Positions 19,572 through 27,625 of a stretch of DNA of 64,000 bases are shown piece by piece. A program made the translations under genes and the position numbers. The DNA comes from G963663615 sp963663615. GTDB taxonomy: Bacteria > Bacteroidota > Ignavibacteria > Ignavibacteriales > Melioribacteraceae. The stretch lies in assembly GCA_963663615.1 (NCBI GenBank), contig OY760517.1, forward strand, positions 1,426,001-1,490,000, given 5' to 3'. The notes under the pieces were generated by a model. The model ran no database searches and was not told where the DNA came from. It was given only the letters and a program-made list of their open reading frames with translations. Positions within the stretch are counted from its first letter, which is position 1, and each line of letters opens with the position of its first letter.

Positions 19572-20072
19572 ATGAATATAAAAGAAAATATATTAGAGTT
19601 TTATGGACTTCTGGATGAAGTTATAAAAAATAAAGTTTCAAATTTAAGTTTTCTTGTTTGTTCAAAAGGGTGTTCCGAATGTTGTGTTGACGATTTAACG
19701 GTTTTTGAAATTGAATCAACAAATATAATCGAACATAACCATGAATTGTTGAGCAACGGTATTCCACATTCTGAAGGAAAATGTGCTTTTCTTGGTAATG
19801 AAGGGGAGTGCAGAATTTATGAACAAAGACCCTATGTTTGCAGAACGCAGGGATTACCATTGCGTTGGCTTGAGGAGGATGAAAATGATAACCTTATTGA
19901 GTACCGCGATATTTGTCCGCTTAATGAGAATGAAGAGTTTATGAAGAGTGAAGATACAAGTAACTTCTTCACTCTGGGTTCATGGGAGGAAAAGCTCGCT
20001 ACTATGCAACACAAATATGGAAACGGTGAAATGAAACGTAAATCGTTGCGAGCTTTATTTACTAATAAATAA
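19572..20072 (+). CDS. YkgJ-family cysteine-cluster protein
   Basis: 166-aa soluble protein with a Cys pattern typical of the YkgJ/CxxCxxCC family, thought to bind zinc or iron. 'CSKGCSECC' lies at ~31-39, followed by 'CAFLGNEGECRIYEQRPYVCR' spacing at ~76-96 and a further Cys at ~114. The family's role is unknown; some members sit near protein-modification genes, but nothing nearby helps. It is transcribed divergently from gap, and the ~170-base gap between them holds both promoters. No obvious terminator precedes the tRNA downstream. Confidence 0.85.
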   Translation: MNIKENILEFYGLLDEVIKNKVSNLSFLVCSKGCSECCVDDLTVFEIESTNIIEHNHELLSNGIPHSEGKCAFLGNEGECRIYEQRPYVCRTQGLPLRWLEEDENDNLIEYRDICPLNENEEFMKSEDTSNFFTLGSWEEKLATMQHKYGNGEMKRKSLRALFTNK

Positions 20073-20252
20073 TAATAGTGTGGCTAATTAAGCTTCAATT
20101 ATTTTTTGAACTATAAATATGTATTCAAGTCTTGTTTTTAGTGCAAAGCAGGTAAATTAAATAAAGGTGAGGTTGCAAAATAAATTCATTAAAAATGATT
20201 TTATGATTGAATTATTATTGGTGAATTACTTATATTAACAAACTTCATTTAT

Positions 20253-20336
20253 GCCGAAGTGGCGGAATTGGTAGACGCGACAGACTCAAAATCTGTTATG
20301 GGCAACCATGTGCCGGTTCGAGTCCGGCCTTCGGTA
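20253..20336 (+). tRNA. tRNA-Leu (anticodon CAA)
   Basis: Cloverleaf: acceptor GCCGAAG/CTTCGGT with a G-U at the terminal pair, D-arm with GGCGGAATTGGTAGACGC, anticodon stem ACAGA/TCTGT with loop CTCAAAA (anticodon CAA, reading UUG), long variable arm (TGGGCAACCA) as in class II tRNAs, and T-arm GCCGG-TTCGAGT-CCGGC. The discriminator is A; CCA is not encoded. Its 3' end is joined directly to a GIY-YIG nuclease unit. Confidence 0.95.
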
Positions 20337-20403
20337 CAAATTTATATCCTTGAAAAACTCTAATAAGTTTACTTTTTGGTATGTAAGCACCACAAAGGGC
20401 AAA

Positions 20404-20685
20404 ATGACTTACGTATATGTGCTAAAATCGTTGAGTAGAAAGTATCATTACGTGGGATTAACTGATAATCCAGCCAGAAGAATTAATGACCACAACAAAG
20501 GTTATAATAAAACTACCAAACCTTATGCCCCATTTGAATTAGTATTACTTGAAGAGTATCCTGATCGTATATCTGCCAGAAAAAGGGAGAAGTTTCTAAA
20601 AACCGGTAAGGGGAGAGAGTATGTTAAAATTTATGGGCAACCATGTGCCGTCCCACTAAAACAGGTAAACCCTCACAGCGGGTAA
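20404..20685 (+). CDS. Small GIY-YIG endonuclease, copy 1, C-terminus read from tRNA sequence
   Basis: Single-domain GIY-YIG nuclease (UPF0213/UvrC-N-like, 93 aa). The catalytic 'YVYVLKSLSRKYHYVGLTDN' begin corresponds to GIY-x10-YIG with variant residues (YVY...YVG); the following Arg in NPARRI and Glu in ARKREKFLK match the active site. The last ~17 residues (after 'GREYVKI') are encoded by a copy of tRNA-Leu sequence (20631-20650) and the insert after it. The ATG at 20404 is chosen; the open frame reaches back to 20308, inside the tRNA, which is not plausible. Known proteins of this class often sit next to tRNA genes and may act as tRNA-targeting mobile elements; that role is inference. 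Confidence 0.85.
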   Translation: MTYVYVLKSLSRKYHYVGLTDNPARRINDHNKGYNKTTKPYAPFELVLLEEYPDRISARKREKFLKTGKGREYVKIYGQPCAVPLKQVNPHSG

Positions 20686-20729
20686 ATTCGAGTTTATCCG
20701 ACTAAGTCGGATCCGCCTTCGGTACAAAT
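20631..20729 (+). pseudogene. Broken copy of the tRNA-Leu 3' half
   Basis: 20631-20650 matches tRNA-Leu 20296-20315 (20 of 20 bases: variable arm and start of the T stem). TTCGAG of the T loop recurs at 20687-20692, and the acceptor end CCTTCGGTACAAAT recurs at 20716-20729. Between these blocks lie ~36 and ~23 bases that are not tRNA, the second containing a perfect palindrome (ATCCGACT-A-AGTCGGAT, 20696-20712). The piece cannot fold as a tRNA. Confidence 0.85.
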
Positions 20730-20756
20730 CGAACTTTATTATTTATATCCTGTGGT

Positions 20757-20784
20757 GGATAAATCCTCCAAGGCGGATAAATCC
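20757..20784 (+). repeat. Two short palindromic units, 18-base period
   Basis: GGATAAATCC occurs at 20757-20766 and 20775-20784, each self-complementary, in near-repeats GGATAAATCCTCCAAGGC and GGATAAATCCTGCAATCG. They lie just before the second GIY-YIG unit. Confidence 0.7.
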
Positions 20785-20862
20785 TGCAATCGGTACAAAT
20801 TTTATATCCCGGAAAAACTCTAATAAGTTAACTTTTGGCGTGTAAGCACTACAAAGGGCAAA

Positions 20863-21105
20863 ATGACTTACGTATATGTGCTAAAATCGTTGAGTAGAAA
20901 GTATCATTACGTGGGGTTAACCGATAATCCAGCCAGAAGAATTGATGACCACAATAAAGGTTACAATAAAACAACCAAACCTTATGCTCCATTTGAATTA
21001 GTATTACTTGAAGAGTATCCTGATCGTATATCTGCCAGAAAAAGGGAGAAGTTTCTAAAAACCGGTAAGAGTAGTTCTAATTTTGTGAAAAGATTTAAAA
21101 ATTAA
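20863..21105 (+). CDS. Small GIY-YIG endonuclease, copy 2, altered C-terminus
   Basis: Almost identical to copy 1 over the first 69 residues (one change, N to D in 'RRIDDH'), then diverging: copy 1 continues 'GREYVKIYGQ', copy 2 ends 'SSSNFVKRFKN'. The catalytic residues are kept, but the C-terminal part after 'FLKTGK' is shorter, 80 aa in all. 'GREYVK' is close to the usual family ending, so copy 2 is probably the altered one. The upstream leader is shared with copy 1. It is followed after a few bases by the terminator of the cytochrome gene. Confidence 0.8.
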   Translation: MTYVYVLKSLSRKYHYVGLTDNPARRIDDHNKGYNKTTKPYAPFELVLLEEYPDRISARKREKFLKTGKSSSNFVKRFKN

Positions 21106-21107
21106 AA

Positions 21108-21128
21108 AAGGACGGCAATAACCGTCCC
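21108..21128 (-). terminator. Terminator after the cytochrome gene
   Basis: Stem GGACGG/CCGTCC with a 6-base loop; on the minus strand it is followed by TTTTTTAATTTTT. It also faces the end of GIY-YIG copy 2. Confidence 0.85.
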
Positions 21129-21161
21129 TCTCTATTAACTGCATATATTATAAGGTAAAAA

Positions 21162-23138
21162 CTATTTAATTAGCAGCATTTTTTTAGTTGATACAAATTT
21201 GCCACTTGCAAGTTTGTAGAAATATACACCGGATGAAAGATTGTTAGCATTAAATGTAATGTTGTGTGTACCTGATTCTTTAACTTCACTTACCAGTGTT
21301 GTAACAGTTCTACCGATTGCATCATATACTATTAAACTCACCTCAGATTTTTCAGGAACTGAGTATGTAATGGTAGTTGAAGGGTTGAACGGGTTAGGGT
21401 AGTTTTGCTGTAATGCAAATTCAACCGGAGTAACAATATCGCTTGCGTCAACATCAACTGTGCCACCAAGTGCTTCAATTGAAGCATATAATAAACCGAT
21501 TGTAAATGTTGGATTATGGAAACCACCGCTTCGGTCTTCTTCAATACCATGATGGTTATAATATGCCTGAGCTTCAGCAAGAGTCCAAGTTGAATCAATA
21601 GTATTGATGTCAGTTGAACCGTATGGAGGAAGAAGTTCGGCTAATTTATCAAGCAGACCATGAACTTCCATTGGAAGACCTTCTGAAGTACCATCACCGT
21701 CAAGATCGGTATTACCGTCAAGATCATATTCAATATCATCGAAACTTTCAATTGAACCGTGACAAGTTGCACAAGCGGCAACATTATCGTTACCATTAGG
21801 ATCAACCATACTGAATGAGTGGTTACCACTTAGCATAACTTCGTTGTTATCATCAACTTCGTTAGGATACATATGGCAGCTAACACAACCGTCTGCAAGA
21901 GCAAATTTATGTGCAGAATTGGCAATTGTTTGACCGAATGTTGGGAAGTTATCGCCAAGCACAACATCTGTTTGCGGACCGTGGTGAGGACCGTAATGTG
22001 AGCTTAGGTTATTAAGGTAATCTGCTGTATATTCAACACCGTCTCTTCTTGATTTATGACAATTAGAACATAAGCCACCTTTACCAAGATTAACTTCTGT
22101 ACCATTTGCAAGGGTTGCAGAAACGGTTCTTAACTGGCTTTCTTCACCATGGCTGTGAGGATCATGACAAGTAGCACAGGTAATTGCAACTTTTTCAGGA
22201 GCATCCTGTTCGTTACCACTTATATTATCAACAAATCCTTTACCGTTATGACATGGGGTACATGATGCACGATTGTCACCAGCAAATAGGTGTGATTCGC
22301 TGCCATGAACAGAGAAATCCCACTGTTCTGGAATTACATGATGAGTACCAGCGTTATGGCATTTTGCACAATTATCTGAAGACAAGGTTGATTCCATTTT
22401 ATAATCGGAAGTATTACCCATGTGTTCACTACCAGGACCATGGCATGATTCGCATTGTACATCTGCTCTTTTCATTGCATCAGGATACATTGCAACAGCG
22501 GCATCATATCCACCATCATATAATGAGTCAGGGAAAACAAAACCGAAATCATCAAAACCATCATTTGAAGCATTTGCGTCATAACCTGTTGAATGGCATT
22601 CAACACAATAAGACTGGAAGTGGCTACTACCCATTCCATCAAGTTCTTCTTTTAATGTTGTTGAGTGCCCAGTAGTAAGCCAATCGTTGTATGAGCCGGA
22701 ATGACAAGTTTTACAAGAAACTGCTCCACCTTCAACTCCAAGATACAAGGCAGCATTTAAAGTTACAGTATCAGCCATACTATTAGCCGTAACTTCAAGT
22801 TTATAAGTACCTTTAAGATCAGGTGTAAATTTTACAAGAACGTTTGATGTATCCATCACCATCTGTTCTCCAAAAGTTGCAGCTGAACCTGATGGTGCAG
22901 AAAGTATATTAAAAGAAGGTGATGTAAGCTGAGCTCCGTCCAAATAAACCCGTAAATAAACCTGAGCTTGAACACCTACGTTATGCAAACCGCTGGAAGC
23001 TCTATCGTAATAATCAGTATCGCCTTCTTCAACCTGTCTTGGATTAATTCCATGAGGTTTAAAAGTGAGCTCCTGAGACAGGATGCTACCTGTTAAGAGC
23101 ATAAAAACGATTAGTAAAAAAGGTAATTTTTTATTCAT
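21162..23138 (-). CDS. Secreted nine-heme cytochrome c with T9SS sorting domain
   Basis: Signal peptide (~1-21), a beta-rich Ig-like domain (~22-135), then nine CxxCH heme sites between ~140 and ~450 (CKTCH, CVECH, CESCH, CAKCH, CTPCH, CATCH, CSNCH, CVSCH, CATCH). The spacing fits the multiheme cytochrome c554/NrfB-like superfamily. The last ~80 residues are a T9SS type A sorting domain (NYPNPFNPSTTI, ending 'KKMLLIK'). Together this predicts a cell-surface or extracellular electron-transfer protein. A GGAGGTTAAT site precedes the ATG. No partner cytochrome or porin gene is in the window, so the electron donor is unknown. Confidence 0.92.
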   Translation of the reverse strand: MNKKLPFLLIVFMLLTGSILSQELTFKPHGINPRQVEEGDTDYYDRASSGLHNVGVQAQVYLRVYLDGAQLTSPSFNILSAPSGSAATFGEQMVMDTSNVLVKFTPDLKGTYKLEVTANSMADTVTLNAALYLGVEGGAVSCKTCHSGSYNDWLTTGHSTTLKEELDGMGSSHFQSYCVECHSTGYDANASNDGFDDFGFVFPDSLYDGGYDAAVAMYPDAMKRADVQCESCHGPGSEHMGNTSDYKMESTLSSDNCAKCHNAGTHHVIPEQWDFSVHGSESHLFAGDNRASCTPCHNGKGFVDNISGNEQDAPEKVAITCATCHDPHSHGEESQLRTVSATLANGTEVNLGKGGLCSNCHKSRRDGVEYTADYLNNLSSHYGPHHGPQTDVVLGDNFPTFGQTIANSAHKFALADGCVSCHMYPNEVDDNNEVMLSGNHSFSMVDPNGNDNVAACATCHGSIESFDDIEYDLDGNTDLDGDGTSEGLPMEVHGLLDKLAELLPPYGSTDINTIDSTWTLAEAQAYYNHHGIEEDRSGGFHNPTFTIGLLYASIEALGGTVDVDASDIVTPVEFALQQNYPNPFNPSTTITYSVPEKSEVSLIVYDAIGRTVTTLVSEVKESGTHNITFNANNLSSGVYFYKLASGKFVSTKKMLLIK

Positions 23139-23744
23139 AATTAACCTCCACGAGATAATAAAGTAATTTTATCTTTTATGATTGATGTTGAGTTGTCTAA
23201 TCAAAAAGAACAAAAGCATTAAGATGTCCTATTATCGGAATAAAAATTCGAGAATTTATACCCTGGAAAATATTATTTGGTAGGTGATTCAATTCTCTTT
23301 GTTCAAAATAGGAAATAAAGATAATAATGTCAAAATATTTTAAAGGAAATTATCACTCTGTTTAAAATTATTATGAATTAAGCTTTATGTAATGCTATTG
23401 CCAAAGGAAGGTAGATAGTAAAGAGCTGTAAAGCGTTATGTGGCAACATATTAAGTTCGTGATAAGACTTGATGGATAATGTTGTAACAGCAAATTAAAT
23501 TGTAATAAAAGCAAGGATATAACTTGATGAATATTGGATGAGTCTATAAGGAGAATAAAAAGTCTTATAAGGAGAGCGTATGATTAATAGGATGTGAAAA
23601 TAATGTGTCTTTAATAAAGGGATGATCTTAATATCATGAAAATCCCAAAAAGAGTAAAACTCTTAACAATAATAAAGGGGGAAGATGAGAAGAGTAACTC
23701 TACAATCAGCAAAAATGATGATTGTAGAGCTATAATAATAACTA
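23139..23744. other. 606-base intergenic region between two minus-strand genes
   Basis: No credible gene. Near the GH3 end is an 11-bp hairpin (23698-23708 with 23719-23729, CTCTACAATCA arm) and a smaller one (23650-23664, AAGAGT/ACTCTT) followed on the minus strand by TTTTGGG; together they probably end the GH3 transcript. The promoter of the cytochrome gene should lie near 23150-23300 but no clear consensus is visible. Confidence 0.5.
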
Positions 23745-26700
23745 TTATTTATAAAAATGTTTATTAAGAAAATCGAGCATTATATTAAGTGCTTTAGGAG
23801 CATCTTTTTCGAAACTTGTACCTAAAAACTGATTGCTACCTGAATCGAGAAATGCATGGGGGCGTCCTTCATACATCCAGTAATCGATATCTGAATGTCC
23901 GGCATTCTTAAGCTTGCTAATAAATGTCTTGATATACTCAGGTTTAATCAGGTTATCTTTTTCGCCAACTGTAAACAACATTGGTGGCAATTTTTTAACA
24001 GTTGCCGCAGGTATATTATAAACGGGAGAAACTTTTTTGTAGAAATTCGGATTATCTTCAGGTGTAATATCATTACCAAATATACCCCGAGCTTCTGCTT
24101 TTCCCATAGCCCAAAAAAAGTTTGATGATTTTTCAAAACTACCGAGAGCACTTGAGTAAATGTCTGTAGCTCCGTAACTTATCATTGCAGCCTGAACATT
24201 TAATTCATTATTAGCTTTTATGTCTTCTGCCGTTTTTCCCTCGGGTAGCCATGTGGGGTTAAATCCGTATGGTTTACCAGTAAATCCTTTTGACGATAGA
24301 TGATCACCCTGCATTGTAACCATTAGGGTTAAATGTCCTCCGGCACTATCACCAGTTAAAATTATTTGGTTTGGATCACCTTTATATTTTGCAATATTGT
24401 ATTTTACCCAAAGAGTAGCACCCATAACATCTTCAATAATCTCATTCATTTTGGTTGTATTATCAAGATCGCCAAGCAGACGGTAGTTTACATTGCAAAC
24501 AACATATTCGCCGTGTTTAGCCAAGTAAGCAGCTGGCTCATCCATAATACTTTTATTGTTAATAAGCCATCCGCCACCATGAAATATTACGATTACCGGA
24601 TAACTATTTTTCCCGGTTTCCGGAGTATAAATATCCATGGTTAGATCAAATCCTTTGGGTGAAGCCCATTTTATATCTTTTACTATTTTGAATTGGTGGG
24701 TACTCCTTGCCTTTCTTTCTTGTTTTGCCTTTTGAACAGCTTCTGTCATTTCGGACATTTTACTTTCAGGATGCAGAACATTGCTTACTTCTTCAACCAT
24801 TAAATCGGAATTAAGAACAAAGTCTGATTTAAGTTTTATGTTAGTGCTTGATGCCCCTACTTTTACATTATATGTGCCTTTATCAGCAATCCACTGACTT
24901 TTTTCTGTGTTGAAAGATGCTAACGCTTTTTTGTCAATTGTAAAAGTAACAATCTCACTTTTTCCTGGGGCGAGCAGATTGGTTTTAACAAATCCTTTTA
25001 GTTCATATTCTGGTTTATCAAGAGTGGTAGCAGGTGCTGAAAGGTATAATTGAACAACTTCCTTTCCGGAATAATTACCTGTATTTTTGATTTTCACAGA
25101 AACTTCAATATTGTCAGTAAAAATATCCGAGCTTAACTCGATGTTTTTATACTCGAAAGTTGTATATGAAAGTCCAAAACCAAATGGGTAGGCAACGGAT
25201 TTACCTTTAGTTAAATAATGTCTGTAACCCACATAAATACCCTCTTCATATTTTACTTCAGAAGGTTTTCCCATTGATATAAATCCAACCTTAATTTCTT
25301 CGGCATCAGGTACTTCTTCACCAGGAAAAAATTTTGCACTTGGGCAATCTTCATATCTTATTGGAAAAGTTGTAGGTAACTTCCCGGATGGAGTAACTTT
25401 GCCACTAATAACATCGGCGAGAGCGTTTCCTGCTTCCTGTCCACCTTGCCAAGCTAATACAATAGCATCAACATATTTTTGCCATGATGCGGTTTCCATA
25501 ACATTACCTATATTGAGAAGCATTACAACTTTTTTGCCAGCATCGTGGTAAACATCCGATACTTTTTTAATTAAATCAAGTTCAGGTTTGGTAAGATAAA
25601 AGTCCCCTTCAAGTTTTCTATCTCTGAATTCACCTGAATTTCTACCGAGTGTTATAAATGCAATATCACTATTTTTTTCAGTTTCTATTAGCAATTCTTT
25701 ATTAAGTGGCATTTCTGCAAGTGGGGTAGTAGGTTCAAAGAAGTTTTTCTTTTCAGGGAGCTGTGCTTTTTGATTAGCAATATATTTATTATAGTGGTTT
25801 TCAAGTTTTTTGTTGATCTTGTAATCACAGTTAATTAGTCCCTCAACAAGCGAAACAGTATAAGCTTCATTTACATCACCGCTACCAGTTCCACCAGCTA
25901 TAAACTCGTATGAACCAATACCAAAAGTAGCAACACTATTTTTATTTTTTACCGGAAGAGTATTATTATCATTTTTAAGAAGAACTATTCCTTCTGAAGC
26001 AGCTTTACGTGCAATTGCAGCATGTGACTTAAGGTTTGGTTTATTGTTAAAATTGAAGTTTTTGTAAGCAGGAGTTTTTAGTAGTATAGTTAAAATTCGT
26101 ATCACATTACGATCAAGCACATCAATTTTAAGCTTACCAGATTTTACTGCGTTAACAATTTCATTTCTTAAATCTTTATTACCCGGCATAATTAAATCAT
26201 TACCAGCAACCATCTGAGCTACAACGTCATCTCCGGCAAACCAGTCTGTCATAACCAACCCTTCAAAACCCCAGTCATTACGTAAAACTGATGTTAGTAA
26301 ATCACTATTTTGGGAAACGTAAATACCATTGAGTTTATTGTAGGCACTCATCACAGTCCATGGATGAGCTTCTTTTACAGCAATTTCAAACCCTCTAAGG
26401 TAAATTTCACGTAAAGCTCTTTCGCTAACAACAGCGTTGATAATCATGCGATTTGTTTCCTGATTATTGGCGGCAAAATGTTTTATTGAAGTGCCAACAC
26501 CCATAGATTGTACACCTTGTACCATAGCGGCTGCCATTTTACCAGTTAAAAGAGGGTCTTCCGAATAGTATTCGAAATTTCTGCCGCAGAGTGGATTTCT
26601 GTGAATATTCATCCCGGGAGCCAAAAGGATATCTACGCCATAATCTTTTACCTCTTCTCCAACTGCTTTTCCAACTTCATTTACCAGTTTAGTATCCCAT

Positions 26701-27065
26701 GAGGATGCAAGCAAAGTTGCAACAGGAAATGCTGTGCAATAATAAGTTTTTAATGTATCTTTTCTTTTTGGGTTTATTCTTAATCCTGCAGGACCATCGG
26801 CAAGCGTTAAAGACGGAATACCAAGATGTTCAATTGCAAAAGTTGAACCAGCTGCACCAGGAACTTTTTCTTCGATAATTCCAATTGCTGCATCACTAAA
26901 ATTCATACCGTTACCAACTACAATTGCGGCTTTTTCTTCAAGTGTTAGTTTGGCAAGAATGTCTTCCGGAGTAATCTTTTTTGCGATATTCTTTTCGGAA
27001 GGGTAAATATTTCCCGAAAGTGTCATAATTAAACCTATTAAAACAGAAAATAGTAATTTAAACAT
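23745..27065 (-). CDS. GH3 beta-glycosidase fused to an alpha/beta-hydrolase esterase
   Basis: 1106-aa secreted two-enzyme protein. Signal peptide ~1-22. GH3 part (~30-760): KH dyad at ~195-196, nucleophile Asp274 in VMTDWFAG, acid/base Glu479 in 'RNSGEFRD', then the C-terminal (alpha/beta) and Fn3-like domains. After a charged linker (~765-790) comes an esterase domain of the carbohydrate-esterase/BD-FAE kind (~795-1105): oxyanion HGGG (829-832), nucleophile Ser907 in GDSAGG, Asp1037 and His1070. Probable substrates are acylated beta-glucans or xylans, with deacylation and hydrolysis in one chain. It has no T9SS tail, so it is probably periplasmic or outer-membrane associated. A GGGGAGA site precedes the ATG. 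Confidence 0.93.
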   Translation of the reverse strand: MFKLLFSVLIGLIMTLSGNIYPSEKNIAKKITPEDILAKLTLEEKAAIVVGNGMNFSDAAIGIIEEKVPGAAGSTFAIEHLGIPSLTLADGPAGLRINPKRKDTLKTYYCTAFPVATLLASSWDTKLVNEVGKAVGEEVKDYGVDILLAPGMNIHRNPLCGRNFEYYSEDPLLTGKMAAAMVQGVQSMGVGTSIKHFAANNQETNRMIINAVVSERALREIYLRGFEIAVKEAHPWTVMSAYNKLNGIYVSQNSDLLTSVLRNDWGFEGLVMTDWFAGDDVVAQMVAGNDLIMPGNKDLRNEIVNAVKSGKLKIDVLDRNVIRILTILLKTPAYKNFNFNNKPNLKSHAAIARKAASEGIVLLKNDNNTLPVKNKNSVATFGIGSYEFIAGGTGSGDVNEAYTVSLVEGLINCDYKINKKLENHYNKYIANQKAQLPEKKNFFEPTTPLAEMPLNKELLIETEKNSDIAFITLGRNSGEFRDRKLEGDFYLTKPELDLIKKVSDVYHDAGKKVVMLLNIGNVMETASWQKYVDAIVLAWQGGQEAGNALADVISGKVTPSGKLPTTFPIRYEDCPSAKFFPGEEVPDAEEIKVGFISMGKPSEVKYEEGIYVGYRHYLTKGKSVAYPFGFGLSYTTFEYKNIELSSDIFTDNIEVSVKIKNTGNYSGKEVVQLYLSAPATTLDKPEYELKGFVKTNLLAPGKSEIVTFTIDKKALASFNTEKSQWIADKGTYNVKVGASSTNIKLKSDFVLNSDLMVEEVSNVLHPESKMSEMTEAVQKAKQERKARSTHQFKIVKDIKWASPKGFDLTMDIYTPETGKNSYPVIVIFHGGGWLINNKSIMDEPAAYLAKHGEYVVCNVNYRLLGDLDNTTKMNEIIEDVMGATLWVKYNIAKYKGDPNQIILTGDSAGGHLTLMVTMQGDHLSSKGFTGKPYGFNPTWLPEGKTAEDIKANNELNVQAAMISYGATDIYSSALGSFEKSSNFFWAMGKAEARGIFGNDITPEDNPNFYKKVSPVYNIPAATVKKLPPMLFTVGEKDNLIKPEYIKTFISKLKNAGHSDIDYWMYEGRPHAFLDSGSNQFLGTSFEKDAPKALNIMLDFLNKHFYK

Positions 27066-27625
27066 AAATGATCTCCCCTATATTATGTTAGTTGTATATC
27101 CAGGATTTTGCTATTGCGATAGCCATAAAAACTAATTGATAGAATCAACAAGTTTATAACACAACAATGATGCCACCACTATATAATCAAATTAAATAAA
27201 TGATAGATGTAATATGAAGTAAAATAACAGATTGAATGCTTTAAATTATATTGCAGACCTACTATTATGATAAGAGGGAAGTTAGCAATTTGATAATAAT
27301 GTTACCTATTTAACTATTCTGGTGAAGAATTGATAATTGTCAATTTATAATTTCAACCAAGATAAAATTGTAATAATAACATTAAGTAATCCTGAAATGA
27401 AACCTGAAGAGTGTTAATTGCGAATATTTGAGTTGTGTTAAATTTGAAGAGTTTTAATACAAGTGTCGATAAAAAACAATCAATACTTTTTTTACCATCC
27501 AGTTTATCTTTTTATAATAAATTAATTCAAAAGTGTATTTATTTATCCACATTTCAGCATTGTAACTAATTGGTTGTTTGTATATTTTTAATAACTATTT
27601 TTTTTACAATATGCACGGAGAAGTA
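27066..27625. other. 560-base divergent intergenic region (GH3-esterase and FG-GAP genes)
   Basis: No gene seen. On the minus strand 27161-27175 reads TGGCATCATTGTTGT, close to a sigma54 -24/-12 element (TGGCACG-N4-TTGC) but with C to T at the last base, so only a weak candidate for the GH3 gene promoter. An inverted repeat AATTGA/TCAATT lies near 27335-27352. The upstream side of 27626 shows only AT-rich sequence. Confidence 0.35.

Larger units (their letters stand above)
20331..21069 (+). repeat. Direct repeat of 280 bases carrying the GIY-YIG gene (20331-20610 and 20790-21069)
   Basis: Both copies begin at the last bases of a tRNA-Leu 3' end (TCGGTACAAA) and run to ACCGGTAAG inside the nuclease gene. 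They differ at a few positions, mostly synonymous, plus two compensating single-base indels in the leader. The 179 bases between them hold the broken tRNA fragment and small palindromes. Confidence 0.9.

Noticed and set aside
20308..20403. Longer N-terminus for GIY-YIG copy 1 starting inside the tRNA
   Set aside because: The first 32 residues would come from the tRNA 3' end and leader; copy 2 starts at the corresponding internal ATG.
22184..22675. 163-codon plus-strand frame opposite the cytochrome gene
   Set aside because: Antisense shadow of a well-supported gene; His/Gln-rich composition is the mirror of heme-motif codons.
23545..23600. AAGGAG followed by a five-codon mini-ORF in the cytochrome-GH3 gap
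   Set aside because: Two TATAAGGAGA repeats and a tiny frame (MINRM) are probably chance in AT-rich DNA; no gene follows it.
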